Source: Microvirga terrestris
GTDB lineage: Bacteria; Pseudomonadota; Alphaproteobacteria; Rhizobiales; Beijerinckiaceae
Assembly: GCF_015694425.1 (NCBI RefSeq)
Contig: NZ_JADQDN010000002.1
Coordinates: 310,001-374,000, forward strand
Length of the DNA: 64,000 nt
Direction: 5' to 3'
Position numbers and translations under genes: made by a program. Every line of letters starts with the position of its first letter. Positions within the stretch are counted from its first letter, which is position 1. The notes below the pieces were generated by a model. That model did not search any database and had not been told where the DNA came from. It worked only from the letters and a program-made list of their open reading frames with translations. Positions 20,163 to 29,542 of the stretch are shown here, piece after piece.

Positions 20163-20630
20163 TTAAGCGCTGGCCCTCCGCCCCTGCTTCTTGAATGGCT
20201 GCATTGCAGCAACCGCCAACTCGTCGACGCGGATATTGATCGGGTCGTCCGCGTGGCCTTTCACCCAGTGCCAGGCGACATCGTGGCGGGCAGCCGCCTC
20301 GTCCAGCTGCCGCCAGAGATCCTCGTTCTTCACCGGCTTGTTGTCGGCCGTACGCCAGCCGCGCCGCTTCCAGTTGTGCATCCACTGCGTGATGCCCTGG
20401 CGTACATATTGGGAATCCGTGAACAGATCGACCGCGCAAGGGCGCTTGAGGGCATTCAGCCCCTCGATGGCGGCCCTGATTTCCATGCGGTTGTTGGTGG
20501 TGTGAGGCTCCCCGCCGGAAACCTCCTTCTCGCTCCCATTAAAGAACAGGATCGCGCCCCAGCCCCCCGGCCCGGGATTTCCCGAGCAGGCGCCGTCGGT
20601 GTAGATCATTACGCGCTTGGTATCACTCAT
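20163..20630 (-). CDS. rnhA: Ribonuclease HI
   Basis: This 155-residue enzyme cleaves RNA in RNA-DNA hybrids. The four catalytic acidic residues are visible in [35 protein letters not shown] and [14 protein letters not shown]. It overlaps the thrB stop by 4 nt and is the third gene of the ispH-thrB-rnhA operon, a conserved arrangement in alphaproteobacteria. Confidence 0.96.
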   Translation of the reverse strand: MSDTKRVMIYTDGACSGNPGPGGWGAILFFNGSEKEVSGGEPHTTNNRMEIRAAIEGLNALKRPCAVDLFTDSQYVRQGITQWMHNWKRRGWRTADNKPVKNEDLWRQLDEAAARHDVAWHWVKGHADDPINIRVDELAVAAMQPFKKQGRRASA

Positions 20631-21592
20631 GCTTCAAGTCCGTATTCGCGCGCATGCTTCACGTGGCGGTGGAAATTGAGCTTGCGGTCGTATTCCAGCG
20701 GATCCTTGGGCTTCACCAGCGCGCCCGGCGGCACGTTGAGCCAGTCGACGAGCCGGGTCAGCATGAAGCGCATGGCCGAGCCCCGGCAGAGGATCGGCAG
20801 CGCCTCGACCTCTTCCGCATTGAGGCGACGAACGGCCTGATAGCCCGCCAGCATCGCCTGGCCCTTGGTGAGGTTGAACGAGCCGTCGATCTCGAAGCAC
20901 CAGGCATTGAGGCAGATGGCCACGTCGTAGGCGAAGGCATCCGTGCAGGCGAAATAGAAGTCGATCAGCCCTGACACCTCGGAGCCGATGAAGAATACGT
21001 TGTCGGTGAAGAGATCCGCATGGATGATGCCGCTTGGCAGGCCGCGCGGCCAGGAAGCTTCCAGGCTTGCGAGCTCTCGCCGCGTCCGCTCGGCAAGACC
21101 TGTGGACACGGTGTCGGCCTGGGCCTCGGCCTGGGCGAAGAGCGGCGCCCAGGCTTCGAGCGTGAGCGCATTGGGCCGATGGCCGTCAAAGTCCTGGCCG
21201 GCCAGATGCAGCTTTGCCAAGGCGCCACCAAGGGCTCCGCAATGCTGGGCCGTCGGACGGCGGACCGCGATGCCTTCGAGAAACGTGATGATGACGGCGG
21301 GCCGCCCGGAGACACGGCCCAGGGGCTCACCCTTGCGGTTATTGACCGGCAACGGACAGTTCAGCCCCTTTTGCGCCAGATGCTGCATGAGGCCGAGGAA
21401 GAAGGGCAGATCGGCCTCTCGCACCCGCTTCTCGTAGAGGGTCAGAATGTAGGAGCCCTGGGTGGTGTGGAGGAAATAGTTGGTGTTCTCCACGCCCTCG
21501 GCGATGCCCTTGTAGGAGAGCACCGTGCCGATATCGTAGGTATCGAGAAACGCCGAGAGCTCCTCGTCGCTGACTTCCGTATAGACCGCCAC
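20627..21592 (-). CDS. thrB: Homoserine kinase (ThrB, aminoglycoside-phosphotransferase-like type)
   Basis: The 321-residue kinase phosphorylates homoserine to supply threonine synthase. It belongs to the APH/choline-kinase-like fold rather than the GHMP type. The catalytic loop is [14 protein letters not shown] and the metal-binding segment is [12 protein letters not shown]. The opening [15 protein letters not shown] is typical of rhizobial ThrB. It lies 3 nt after ispH and overlaps rnhA by 4 nt. Confidence 0.94.
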   Translation of the reverse strand: MAVYTEVSDEELSAFLDTYDIGTVLSYKGIAEGVENTNYFLHTTQGSYILTLYEKRVREADLPFFLGLMQHLAQKGLNCPLPVNNRKGEPLGRVSGRPAVIITFLEGIAVRRPTAQHCGALGGALAKLHLAGQDFDGHRPNALTLEAWAPLFAQAEAQADTVSTGLAERTRRELASLEASWPRGLPSGIIHADLFTDNVFFIGSEVSGLIDFYFACTDAFAYDVAICLNAWCFEIDGSFNLTKGQAMLAGYQAVRRLNAEEVEALPILCRGSAMRFMLTRLVDWLNVPPGALVKPKDPLEYDRKLNFHRHVKHAREYGLEA

Positions 21593-21595
21593 TTT

Positions 21596-22555
21596 TTACT
21601 CCGCCGCCTGCTCACGCAACTCGCGCGGCAAAGGAAAGAACACGCTCTCATCCGCCGTGGACACGCTCTCGACCGAGACTTCGTAGCGCTCGGCGAAAGC
21701 GTCGATGATCTCCTCCACCAGGATTTCGGGCGCCGAAGCTCCCGCCGTGATGCCGAGGCTCCGGACGGCACCAAACAGCGACCAGTCGATGTCCTCGGCC
21801 CGCAGAATCAGCCGCACCACAGGGCAGCCCTCCCGCTCGGCGACTTCGCGCAGGCGCTGGGAATTGGAGGAATTGGGTGAGCCCACCACGATCATGGCGT
21901 CGACCTGCGGGGCCACCCGCTTGACGGCGCCCTGGCGGTTCGTGGTGGCGTAGCAGATGTCTTCCTTGTGCGGTCCGACGATGGTGGGAAAGCGCCCTTT
22001 GAGGGCATCCACCATGTCCTGGGTGTCGTCGACCGAGAGGGTCGTCTGTGTCACGAAGGCAAGGTTGCTGGGATCCGCCGGCTGGAGCCGGGCGATGTCG
22101 TCCACGGTCTCGACCAGGGTGACGGCTCCTTCAGGCAGCTGGCCCATGGTGCCGACGACCTCGGGATGGCCTGCATGGCCGATCAGGATGATGTGGCGGC
22201 CTCGCTTGAAATGGACCTGCGCCTCCCGGTGCACCTTGGTCACCAGGGGACAGGTGGCATCGATGGCGAAGAGATTACGGACTTGGGCCGCTTCCGGCAC
22301 CGATTTGGCGACCCCATGGGCCGAGAAGATGACCGGCGCCTCGGTGTCCGGCACCTCGTCGAGTTCCCGGACGAAGACCGCGCCCTTCCGCTTCAGGTTT
22401 TCCACGACATATTTGTTGTGCACGATCTCGTGGCGCACATAGACCGGCGCCCCATGAATCGCGAGCGCCTTCTCGACGGCATCGATGGCACGGACGACCC
22501 CGGCGCAGAAGCCGCGCGGGGCACAGAGCAGAATGTCGAGGGGTGGCTTCGTCAT
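21596..22555 (-). CDS. ispH: 4-hydroxy-3-methylbut-2-enyl diphosphate reductase
   Basis: This 319-residue iron-sulfur enzyme makes isopentenyl and dimethylallyl diphosphate, the last step of the MEP isoprenoid pathway. The three cluster cysteines are in [20 protein letters not shown] and [11 protein letters not shown]. The substrate-binding PNSSNSQRL motif is also present. It is the first gene of a three-gene operon whose promoter should lie in the repeat-rich region 22,556-22,640. Confidence 0.96.
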   Translation of the reverse strand: MTKPPLDILLCAPRGFCAGVVRAIDAVEKALAIHGAPVYVRHEIVHNKYVVENLKRKGAVFVRELDEVPDTEAPVIFSAHGVAKSVPEAAQVRNLFAIDATCPLVTKVHREAQVHFKRGRHIILIGHAGHPEVVGTMGQLPEGAVTLVETVDDIARLQPADPSNLAFVTQTTLSVDDTQDMVDALKGRFPTIVGPHKEDICYATTNRQGAVKRVAPQVDAMIVVGSPNSSNSQRLREVAEREGCPVVRLILRAEDIDWSLFGAVRSLGITAGASAPEILVEEIIDAFAERYEVSVESVSTADESVFFPLPRELREQAAE

Positions 22556-22639
22556 GATTGGGCGATGTGGCGAGACGGGACCCCCCCTGTCAAGCGGGAG
22601 CGACGCTTATTCGCGGCGGGGATGGTGTGGCGGGTTCAG

Positions 22640-22747
22640 TGTCATTCCCGGCCGGAGATGGCGTAGCCATCGCAGAGGAAGGGAATCCACTCACTCGCGC
22701 GGCGCTATGGATCCCCTTCCCTCGCCTATGGCTCGCCGGGGATGACA
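22640..22747. repeat. Long imperfect inverted repeat
   Basis: The left arm (GTCATTCCCGGCCGG ... GAGGAAGGGAATCCA) pairs imperfectly with the right arm (GGATCCCCTTCCCTCG ... GCTCGCCGGGGATGACA), giving a hairpin of about 50 bp per arm. It resembles the mosaic repeats scattered between genes in this order. No transposase is present. Confidence 0.7.
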
Positions 22748-22754
22748 CCCATCA

Positions 22755-22845
22755 CGTCATGGCCGGGCCTGTCCCGGCCATCCCGATGCTATGAGGCTCC
22801 GTGCTTCGATCAATCGGGATCACCGGCACAAGGCCGGTGATGACG
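22755..22845. repeat. Two REP-like palindromes upstream of the antiporter gene
   Basis: Unit B (22755-22783) is CGTCATGGCCGGG-CCTGT-CCCGGCCATCC and unit A (22819-22845) is ATCACCGGC-ACAAG-GCCGGTGATGACG. They match the two units at 20053-20140 in inverse order and orientation, so together they bracket the ispH-thrB-rnhA operon. Confidence 0.8.
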
Positions 22846-22980
22846 GGAGGCTGAGCGCAAACATTTCCCGAACCTGTGCGATGAGGCACCAAACAGACTT
22901 GGCCCTCGTCAAGAAACGCTCGCGCCTGCGGCCAAGAATCCCTACAACGGTGCAACAGTCCCTCATCATATCCGATCCTC

Positions 22981-24828
22981 ATGGCATCCACCGCATCCCA
23001 CGTCAGCTTTCTCCCACCCATCCTGACCTTCTGCGGGGCCGCTGTCGTGGCCGTGCCGGTGTTCCGGCTCTTGGGCCTGAGCGCGGTGCTCGGCTATCTC
23101 GCAGCCGGCGTCGCCATCGGCCCGTCGGGCCTGAGCTTGGTGGAGGATCCGCAGACAATCGCCACGGTGGCCGAGCTTGGGGTGGTGCTTCTGCTCTTCA
23201 TCATCGGGCTCGAGCTCAAGCTGTCGCACCTCTGGGAGATGAAGCGCGACATCTTCGGACTCGGCTTCGCCCAGCTGACCGTCACGGCCATCCTTCTTGG
23301 GGCTGCTGCCATGGCCGTCGGCTTCTCGCCGGAGGCCTCCTTCGTCACCGGCGTTGCCGTCGCGCTCTCCGCCACGGCCATCGCGCTCCAGATGCTGGGA
23401 GAGCGCAACGACCTGCCCACTCCGTATGGACAGCGCTCCTTCGCGATCCTGCTGTTTCAGGACCTGTCCGTCGTCCCGCTCCTGGCCATTCTGCCGCTGC
23501 TGGCCTCACGGGTCGGAGACCAGGGCTCTTTCATGGATAGCCTTCTCGCGGTCGGCGAGGCGCTCCTCGGGATTGCCGCCGTGGTGCTGATCGGCCGTTA
23601 TGGGCTCAATCCCTTCTTCCGGATCCTCGCCCGCAGCGGCGCCCGTGAGGTGATGACCGCGTCGGCCCTGCTCGTGGTCCTCGGCGCAGCGCTCCTCATG
23701 CAGGAGGTCGGCCTCTCCATGGCCATGGGCGCCTTCCTAGCAGGGCTTTTGCTGGCCGAATCCAATTTCCGTCACCAGCTAGAGGCCGATATCGAGCCAT
23801 TCCGCGGCATGCTGCTGGGCCTCTTCTTCATGAGCGTGGGCATGTCGATCGATCTCGCTCTCGTGCGGGAGCAGTGGGTGATGCTCGCCCTTGCGGTACC
23901 TGTCGTTCTCCTGGGCAAAACCCTCATCATCGCGGTCCTGTCGCGGCTGTTCGGCGCAAGCTGGCGCGATGGTTTGCGCTCAGGCACGATTTTATGCACC
24001 GCCGGTGAATTCGCGTTCGTCCTGATTCCGGTCGCTGCAGGGCTCGGCATCATGTCGCCAGCCGAGGCGCAGCCGCTGACAGCCCTTGCGGCCATGACCA
24101 TGCTGCTGGGACCGCTCCTGTCGACGCTCGTCGAAAAGCTTCTCAGAAATCGTGCCGGGAGTGAGGACGAACCGGACCTGCATGGTCTGAACGTGCCCGA
24201 AGGCGAGCTTGAGAGCCGCGTCCTCGTGATCGGCTTCGGCCGGTTCGGGCAGATCGTAAACCAGGTTCTGTTGACCCAGGGCATCCAGGCAACGGTGATC
24301 GACAGCGATGTGGAGCGCATTCGCGATGCTGGACGCTTCGGCCTTCAGGTCTATTACGGCGATGGAACCCGCCTCGACGTGCTTCGCGCCGCGGGCGCCG
24401 AAAAGGCCGAGATGATTTGCATCTGCATCGACAATCAGGATGCCATGATGAAGATCATTGAGATCATTCACGAGAACTTCCAGAACGCCCGCAGCTTCGT
24501 GCGCGCCTACGACCGCATTCACGCGATCGAGCTCATGAACCGGGATGTGGATTATCAGATCCGCGAGGTCTTCGAATCCGCCATCGTGTTCGGCCGTGCC
24601 GCCCTTGAGGAACTCGGGACGGATCCTGAAACGGCCACGCAAGCTGCCAACGATGTCCGCAAGCGCGACATTGCCCGCCTCGTCCTGCAAAAGGAGGTTG
24701 GCGCGATGGGTGGAGCGGAACTCGTGGTGGGCTCCAAGATTACCCCCGAGCCGCTCACGGCTCCCGCCGGCAAGGCGAGAGCCCTCAGCCCTGAGACGCG
24801 CGACATTCTCGGCGAAGGGGTCATTTGA
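22981..24828 (+). CDS. KefB/KefC-type monovalent cation:proton antiporter (CPA2)
   Basis: The 615-residue protein has an N-terminal Na+/H+-exchanger domain with about 12-13 membrane helices (residues 10-385). A cytoplasmic RCK/TrkA-N domain follows (about 405-525) with the nucleotide-binding motif VIGFGRFGQIVNQ. The C-terminal tail is about 90 residues. KefB/C relatives export potassium when challenged by electrophiles. No KefF/KefG-type ancillary gene is adjacent. The stop overlaps the ATG of the MATE gene (TGATG), so the two are co-translated. Confidence 0.92.
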   Translation: MASTASHVSFLPPILTFCGAAVVAVPVFRLLGLSAVLGYLAAGVAIGPSGLSLVEDPQTIATVAELGVVLLLFIIGLELKLSHLWEMKRDIFGLGFAQLTVTAILLGAAAMAVGFSPEASFVTGVAVALSATAIALQMLGERNDLPTPYGQRSFAILLFQDLSVVPLLAILPLLASRVGDQGSFMDSLLAVGEALLGIAAVVLIGRYGLNPFFRILARSGAREVMTASALLVVLGAALLMQEVGLSMAMGAFLAGLLLAESNFRHQLEADIEPFRGMLLGLFFMSVGMSIDLALVREQWVMLALAVPVVLLGKTLIIAVLSRLFGASWRDGLRSGTILCTAGEFAFVLIPVAAGLGIMSPAEAQPLTALAAMTMLLGPLLSTLVEKLLRNRAGSEDEPDLHGLNVPEGELESRVLVIGFGRFGQIVNQVLLTQGIQATVIDSDVERIRDAGRFGLQVYYGDGTRLDVLRAAGAEKAEMICICIDNQDAMMKIIEIIHENFQNARSFVRAYDRIHAIELMNRDVDYQIREVFESAIVFGRAALEELGTDPETATQAANDVRKRDIARLVLQKEVGAMGGAELVVGSKITPEPLTAPAGKARALSPETRDILGEGVI

Positions 24829-26207
24829 TGGACGCAAGTCCCTCGACGGAAGACCTGGGCCGGAAGGCCGACACACCGCGCTTTGTCGTCGGATCCACCA
24901 TGCGCCATGTGCTCGTCATGACGGGAACGAGCGCGGCTGGGCTTGTCGCGATTTTCATCGTCGATCTTGTGTCGCTTCTCTACATCTCATGGCTCAATGA
25001 TCCGAGCATGACGGCCGGCGTCGGCCTCGCCACTGTGGTGATGTTCTTCACGATCTCGATCAATGTAGGACTGATGATCCCCATCGGGGCTCTCGTCTCG
25101 CGCGCGCTCGGCGCGCGCCGACCCGATGATGCGCGACGCCTGGCGACATCGTGCAGCATTCTCATGACGGCAATCGCTGCCGTGGTCAGCGTGATCGTTC
25201 TGCTCATGCTCCCCGTCATCCTCAAGGCACTGGGAGGGCATGACCGGACCTACGACGTTGCCTTAAGCTTTCTCTGGATCGCTCTGCCGTCCAACGCCGT
25301 GATGGCGCTCAGCATGGGACTGTCCACGGTATTGCGCGCCGTGGGCGACGCCAAACGGGCCATGTACGCCACATTGTCTATCGCGGTCGTGACGGTGGTT
25401 CTCGATCCGATCCTGATCTTCGGTCTCGACATGCAGTCGGACGGTGCAGCGGTCACAATCGGCATCGCGCGGTTCGTGACGGCCTATATGAGCTTCCGAT
25501 ATGTGACGCGCATCCACAATCTGCTGGCTCTCCCCACCTGGAAAGGATTGCGGCACGATGCGCGCCCCTTCCTGGCCATTGCGATTCCCGCCATCCTGAC
25601 CAACATCGCCGCTCCGGCGGCGAATGCGTTCTTCACGGGCGTCATCGCCCAGTTCGGGGACGAGGTCATTGCGGCCTCCGCCATCATCGACCGGGTCACG
25701 CCGGTGGCCTTCGCCGGCCTGTTCGCGCTTGCGGGCGCCATCGGCCCCGTGCTCGGACAGAACTGGGGTGCGCAGCGTTACGATCGCATGAAGCAGATCC
25801 TGAAGGATGCCCTCACGATCACGATCATCTATGTAGGCTGCGTCTGGCTCATCCTGTTCCTCGTCCAGGTGCCGCTGACCCGCGCCTTCAACGCTCCCGA
25901 TGAGACGGCCGAGCTCATACAGTTCTTCTGCAAGCTCAGCGGATTCATCTGGCTGTTCATCGGGCTCGTTCTGGTGTCGAACGCCTCATTCAATAATCTC
26001 GGCTATCCCCTGCTGTCGACCTTCTTCAACTGGGGTCGCGCGACCCTCGGCATGATTCCGTTCGCCTATTTCGGAGCCCAGATGGCGGGCCCGAAGGGGG
26101 CGCTCGTCGGGATCGGCCTCGGCTCCGTTGCGTTCGGCATCGCGGCCATCATCACGGCGTTCTGGACAATTCGACGCCTTGAGAGGCAAGCTGTTCCGGT
26201 CGCCTGA
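24828..26207 (+). CDS. MATE family efflux transporter
   Basis: This 459-residue exporter has twelve membrane helices in two MatE repeats (about residues 30-195 and 250-415). It contains typical loops such as NVGLMIPIGALVSRALGARR and GPVLGQNWGAQRYDRM. MATE transporters expel cationic drugs and metabolites using Na+ or H+. The substrate is unknown. Its ATG overlaps the antiporter stop by one base, which suggests a common stress or toxin-defence operon. Confidence 0.92.
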   Translation: MDASPSTEDLGRKADTPRFVVGSTMRHVLVMTGTSAAGLVAIFIVDLVSLLYISWLNDPSMTAGVGLATVVMFFTISINVGLMIPIGALVSRALGARRPDDARRLATSCSILMTAIAAVVSVIVLLMLPVILKALGGHDRTYDVALSFLWIALPSNAVMALSMGLSTVLRAVGDAKRAMYATLSIAVVTVVLDPILIFGLDMQSDGAAVTIGIARFVTAYMSFRYVTRIHNLLALPTWKGLRHDARPFLAIAIPAILTNIAAPAANAFFTGVIAQFGDEVIAASAIIDRVTPVAFAGLFALAGAIGPVLGQNWGAQRYDRMKQILKDALTITIIYVGCVWLILFLVQVPLTRAFNAPDETAELIQFFCKLSGFIWLFIGLVLVSNASFNNLGYPLLSTFFNWGRATLGMIPFAYFGAQMAGPKGALVGIGLGSVAFGIAAIITAFWTIRRLERQAVPVA

Positions 26208-26243
26208 GCGCTGGGCCTGGGCGTTTGTTGTAAGGAGGCCGCG

Positions 26244-26984
26244 ATGTTCAACTGGTTCGATCTGATGCGACAGGCCCAGACCAGTGCAGCCCTTGATGCG
26301 CTCGCACGGCAGTTCAATCTCTCCGGCGACCAGCCGCAGCGGACCATGGCGGCCTTCATGCCGGCCTTCGCCATGGGTCTCCAGCACGCCATGGCGTCGA
26401 GCGATCCGACCCGCGTGCTTCAATCCATGATGGGGGGAGCCTACCAGAACTTCTGGCAGGCGGCCGGCAACCCCTTCACGCCTCAGGCGCAGCAGGAGGG
26501 CCGTCAGCTGCTCGACCAGCTCTTCGGCTCCGACGAAGTCAGCCGGCGCGTGGCGCATCAGGCCGCAAGCTATGCGGGCATCAACGCCGACACCATGCAG
26601 CAATTGCTGCCGGTGCTCGCCGGCATCCTGGCGGGTGGCACATCCCAGTGGATGATGGCTCAGACGCAGGCCTTTCAGAATTTTGCGAACACAAAGGATA
26701 GCCAGCAGGCCCCGCCGGCAGCCAACCCGTGGGCGGATCTCTGGACAAACTGGATGAAGACCGCTTCGCCTGAGAAGAAGCCGGCCAATCCTTTCGAGGA
26801 GATGCTTGCTGGATTCTTTCAGATGCCTCCGCCGGCGGAGCCGCCAAAACCGGAGCCGGAGCCGCAATCGTCATCCACACCTCTCGATGCGATGATGGAG
26901 AAAGGACGCGAGATGCAGATGCAATATCTCGCGTCCCTCCAATCGATTTTCACAGACGCCGATAAGAGTGGCGGCAAGTCCTAG
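26244..26984 (+). CDS. DUF937 domain protein
   Basis: The 246-residue cytoplasmic protein opens with MFNWFDLMRQAQTSAALDAL and carries the DUF937 helical repeat (about residues 5-140: ALARQFNLSGDQPQRTMAAFMPAF..., ending GILAGG). A Pro/Glu-rich linker (about 185-215) and a short amphipathic helix at the C-terminus follow. DUF937 includes E. coli YidB, whose role is unclear. AAGGAGG precedes the ATG. It lies 36 nt after the MATE gene and could be cotranscribed. Confidence 0.82.
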   Translation: MFNWFDLMRQAQTSAALDALARQFNLSGDQPQRTMAAFMPAFAMGLQHAMASSDPTRVLQSMMGGAYQNFWQAAGNPFTPQAQQEGRQLLDQLFGSDEVSRRVAHQAASYAGINADTMQQLLPVLAGILAGGTSQWMMAQTQAFQNFANTKDSQQAPPAANPWADLWTNWMKTASPEKKPANPFEEMLAGFFQMPPPAEPPKPEPEPQSSSTPLDAMMEKGREMQMQYLASLQSIFTDADKSGGKS

Positions 26985-27307
26985 GCGCAGCGCTTAACCT
27001 GCGTCACGATCGGCACGACCGTACGAACAGGCCGAGCTGACCGATCAGGTCGTTCGCCGCGCGAGTGTCGCTCGGCGCTTCGAATCAACACCCAGGACGG
27101 ATTCCGCAGAAGTGGCTCGGATAGAGCGCACGACACATCGCTGCGGGTGAGGCCTATGTCCTTGAGCATCCGGTCGTCGAACTCGGCGAGATGCCTGATC
27201 TCCCCACGGTGCCTGAGGGTTCTGGAGAGATCCGTGAGCGAACGGACGAACTGCCCCAGAACGGTCATGCCGGTGAAGGTCATTCTGGCTGGTATCGGCT
27301 TGTTCAT
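26981..27307 (-). CDS. DUF1127 domain protein
   Basis: This 108-residue protein has the DUF1127 signature LAEFDDRMLKDIGLTRSDV at about residues 38-56, preceded by a basic amphipathic helix. Small DUF1127 proteins in rhizobia and Agrobacterium affect RNA turnover and phosphate or carbon responses. This one has an unusually long Arg-rich tail. The start at 27307 has AAGGAGAA upstream. It is divergent from the LysR gene and its 3' end overlaps the DUF937 stop by 4 nt on the other strand. Confidence 0.8.
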   Translation of the reverse strand: MNKPIPARMTFTGMTVLGQFVRSLTDLSRTLRHRGEIRHLAEFDDRMLKDIGLTRSDVSCALSEPLLRNPSWVLIRSAERHSRGERPDRSARPVRTVVPIVTQVKRCA

Positions 27308-27506
27308 CGCTGTTCTCCTTGCTCTCGCTCTCGATTTTTCGGTCTTGGTAGTCGGCTGGTAGTCTTCCAGTGACCTGCCAATGACTTTCTGAGAGCAATT
27401 GCCAGTGATCTCTCAGCTAAGTCATTGATGTTGATGCGCTTTCATTTTCATATGGGAAGTTTTACCAAATCTCTTTCATCACTTGAAACGATTGTTTGAG
27501 ATATAT

Positions 27507-27527
27507 ATCATCAACAGGATTGATGAT
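27507..27527 (+). promoter_or_regulatory. Inverted repeat just upstream of the LysR gene
   Basis: A perfect 8-bp dyad ATCATCAA-CAGGA-TTGATGAT lies 12 nt before the lysR-type start, where autoregulatory LysR sites are often found. The 8-mer TGATGATA/TATCATCA is shared with a site 56 bp upstream of the EamA transporter gene (29419-29426). This makes it a candidate recognition sequence for this regulator. Confidence 0.5.
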
Positions 27528-27539
27528 GAGGTTTGCGCC

Positions 27540-28430
27540 ATGCACCTGCTCGACATTGACCAGCTGAGAACGTTCGTCGCCATTGCCGATACCGGCTCGT
27601 TCACCCGCGCGGCGGAGATCGTGCACAAGACGCAGAGCGCGGTGTCCATGCAGATGAAGCGCCTGGAGGACCGGGTCGGCAAGACGATCTTCGAGCGCGA
27701 CGGGCGCCTGTCCAAGCTCACCGACGAGGGCGAGCGCCTGCTCGACTACGCCCGCCGGATCGTGCGGCTGAATGCCGAGTGCATCGCGTCGTTCAACGAC
27801 AACGAGCTCACCGGCCGGGTGCGCCTCGGCCTGCCCGACGACTACGCCGATCGGTATCTCCCGGAGATCCTGGCCCGGTTCTCGCGTTCCAACCCGAAGG
27901 CCGAGGTGACGGTGATGTGCGAGCCCACGCACAACCTGATCGAGCGGGTTCAGCACGGGGACATCGATCTGGCGATCATCACCCATGTGGACCGGCGCGG
28001 CCCGTCCGAGATCGTGCGCATCGAGCAGTTGCTGTGGGTCACGTCATCGCGCCACGGGGTGCACGAGGAGACCCCGATCCCGCTGGCGCTCGGCCGCCCC
28101 AACTGCGACTGGCGCCATTCGGCGACCGAAGCGCTGGAGAGCGCCGACCGGCCGTTCCGCATCGCCTATGTGAGCTGGCATTCCACCGCCGTGGGCGCTG
28201 CCGTGCTGGCGGGCCTTGCGGTCTCCGTGCTGCCGGAAAGCGCCGTGCGCCCCGGCATGCGGATCCTCGGCCCCTCCGACGGCTTTCCGGCCCTGCCCTC
28301 TTGCAAGATCGGCCTCATCCGCGCCCGCGGCGAGGAGAACCCGCTGGCGGATGCGCTCGGCTTCCACATCAAGCAGTCCCTCGACAATCTCGGCTCCACC
28401 CGCAATGTGCAGCCGATCGCGGCGGAATAA
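27540..28430 (+). CDS. LysR-type transcriptional regulator
   Basis: The 296-residue regulator has a winged-HTH head (residues 1-62: LDIDQLRTFVAIADTGSFTRAAEIVHKTQSAVS) and a LysR effector-binding domain (about 90-290). The start at 27540 (MHLLDIDQL) has GAGG upstream; an earlier methionine gives an atypical extension. It is convergent with the EamA transporter gene, and the two stop codons directly abut. A shared upstream motif suggests it may control that transporter. The effector is unknown. Confidence 0.92.
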   Translation: MHLLDIDQLRTFVAIADTGSFTRAAEIVHKTQSAVSMQMKRLEDRVGKTIFERDGRLSKLTDEGERLLDYARRIVRLNAECIASFNDNELTGRVRLGLPDDYADRYLPEILARFSRSNPKAEVTVMCEPTHNLIERVQHGDIDLAIITHVDRRGPSEIVRIEQLLWVTSSRHGVHEETPIPLALGRPNCDWRHSATEALESADRPFRIAYVSWHSTAVGAAVLAGLAVSVLPESAVRPGMRILGPSDGFPALPSCKIGLIRARGEENPLADALGFHIKQSLDNLGSTRNVQPIAAE

Positions 28431-29363
28431 TCAGGCCTTTGCCGCCGGCCGCCGCAGCACGAGCACATTGCCCACAAGCGCCAGCACGACGCCGATGACG
28501 GCAAGCGGCGTCCACACATAGCCCTCGATCAGGGTCGAGACGGTGAGCGCCACGATGGGAAACAGCACCGTGGCGTAGCCGGCGCGTGCGGCCCCGAGCC
28601 GCCGCAGCAGGGTCAGGTACGACATGAAGGCCAGCACCGACGCGCCGATGGAGAGATAGAGCAGCGAGCCCACATATTTCACCGTCGGCTCGATGATGAA
28701 GGCGTTGCCGCGAACTAAGTTCAGCGCCAGCAGCACCGCGCAGCCATAGGTCATGCCCCAGGCGGTGGCGGAGAGCAGCGGCACGCCCCGGCGCTGCACC
28801 AGCGTCGAGATCATGTTGCCCGAGCAGAAGAACAGGGTGCCCATCACGCAGAGCGCCAGTCCCTGCAGGGCCGCCGCGTTGAAGCCCGCACCCGTGATCT
28901 CCGGCCAGAACAGAAACACGATTCCCAGCACCCCGATCACGCCGCCCAGCGCCACCCGGGCCTCCGGCCGCTGCCGGAAGATCACGAAACCGAGCACGAG
29001 GTTGAACACCGAAGCCAGCGAAAACACCACCGAGAGCAGGCCGGACGGGATGCTCAAACCGCCGTAATAGAACGAGACGAAATTGCACGAGAACAGGCAG
29101 GCCCCCACCGCAGCAAAGCGCAGATGGTCGGCCAAAGCAAAGCGCACCTTGTGCCCCGTTGCGAGCACCCAGGCCCACATGAGCACGGCCGCGAGCAGGA
29201 AGCGCCACAGCACCGACATCTCCGGCGCCACGACGCCGAGCTGCGCCCGGATCCCGATCCAGCTCACGCCCCACAGGAACACGGTGGCAGCGTAAAGCCC
29301 GAGGGTCGAGCCGTCGATGCGGCTCAGGTTCTGGGCGGGCATGGCGGCGGTGGCATGGCTCAT
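28431..29363 (-). CDS. EamA/DMT family transporter
   Basis: The 310-residue protein has ten membrane helices in two EamA repeats (about residues 20-150 and 165-300), the layout of RhaT/YdcZ-like metabolite exporters. The substrate is unknown. It is convergent with the LysR gene with no bases between the stop codons. The upstream region has a hairpin and iterated TGGAACG motifs (29441-29538) and the LysR-shared TGATGATA at 29419-29426. Confidence 0.9.
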   Translation of the reverse strand: MSHATAAMPAQNLSRIDGSTLGLYAATVFLWGVSWIGIRAQLGVVAPEMSVLWRFLLAAVLMWAWVLATGHKVRFALADHLRFAAVGACLFSCNFVSFYYGGLSIPSGLLSVVFSLASVFNLVLGFVIFRQRPEARVALGGVIGVLGIVFLFWPEITGAGFNAAALQGLALCVMGTLFFCSGNMISTLVQRRGVPLLSATAWGMTYGCAVLLALNLVRGNAFIIEPTVKYVGSLLYLSIGASVLAFMSYLTLLRRLGAARAGYATVLFPIVALTVSTLIEGYVWTPLAVIGVVLALVGNVLVLRRPAAKA

Positions 29364-29440
29364 GGGGTCTCGTCCTCTTGGGACGATCCGAATACGCCCG
29401 ATGAGCCATCACGACAAATGATGATATCTGATCGTTTGCC

Positions 29441-29538
29441 CTTGGAACGGTGATGAGACGTTCCAAGACTTCCGCCCTGGAACGGCTTGGAAGACCCGCT
29501 AATCGCTTGAAACTGCTCTGGAACGCCTTGGAACGACC
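29441..29538. repeat. Cluster of CTTGGAACG motifs with a 9-bp inverted repeat
   Basis: CTTGGAACG (29441-29449) pairs perfectly with CGTTCCAAG (29459-29467). Further TGGAACG or TTGGAA copies follow near 29478, 29488, 29518 and 29528. The cluster lies between the EamA start and the methyltransferase stop. It could be a regulator-binding array for the transporter gene or a remnant of short repeats. Confidence 0.6.
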
Positions 29539-29542
29539 GTTT

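Larger units (their letters stand above)
22556..22980. other. Repeat-rich divergent intergenic region
   Basis: The 425 bp between ispH and the divergent antiporter gene hold no gene. It contains a long imperfect inverted repeat (22640-22747) and two short REP-like palindromes (22755-22845), listed separately. Promoters for both neighbours must lie at its ends. Confidence 0.6.
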
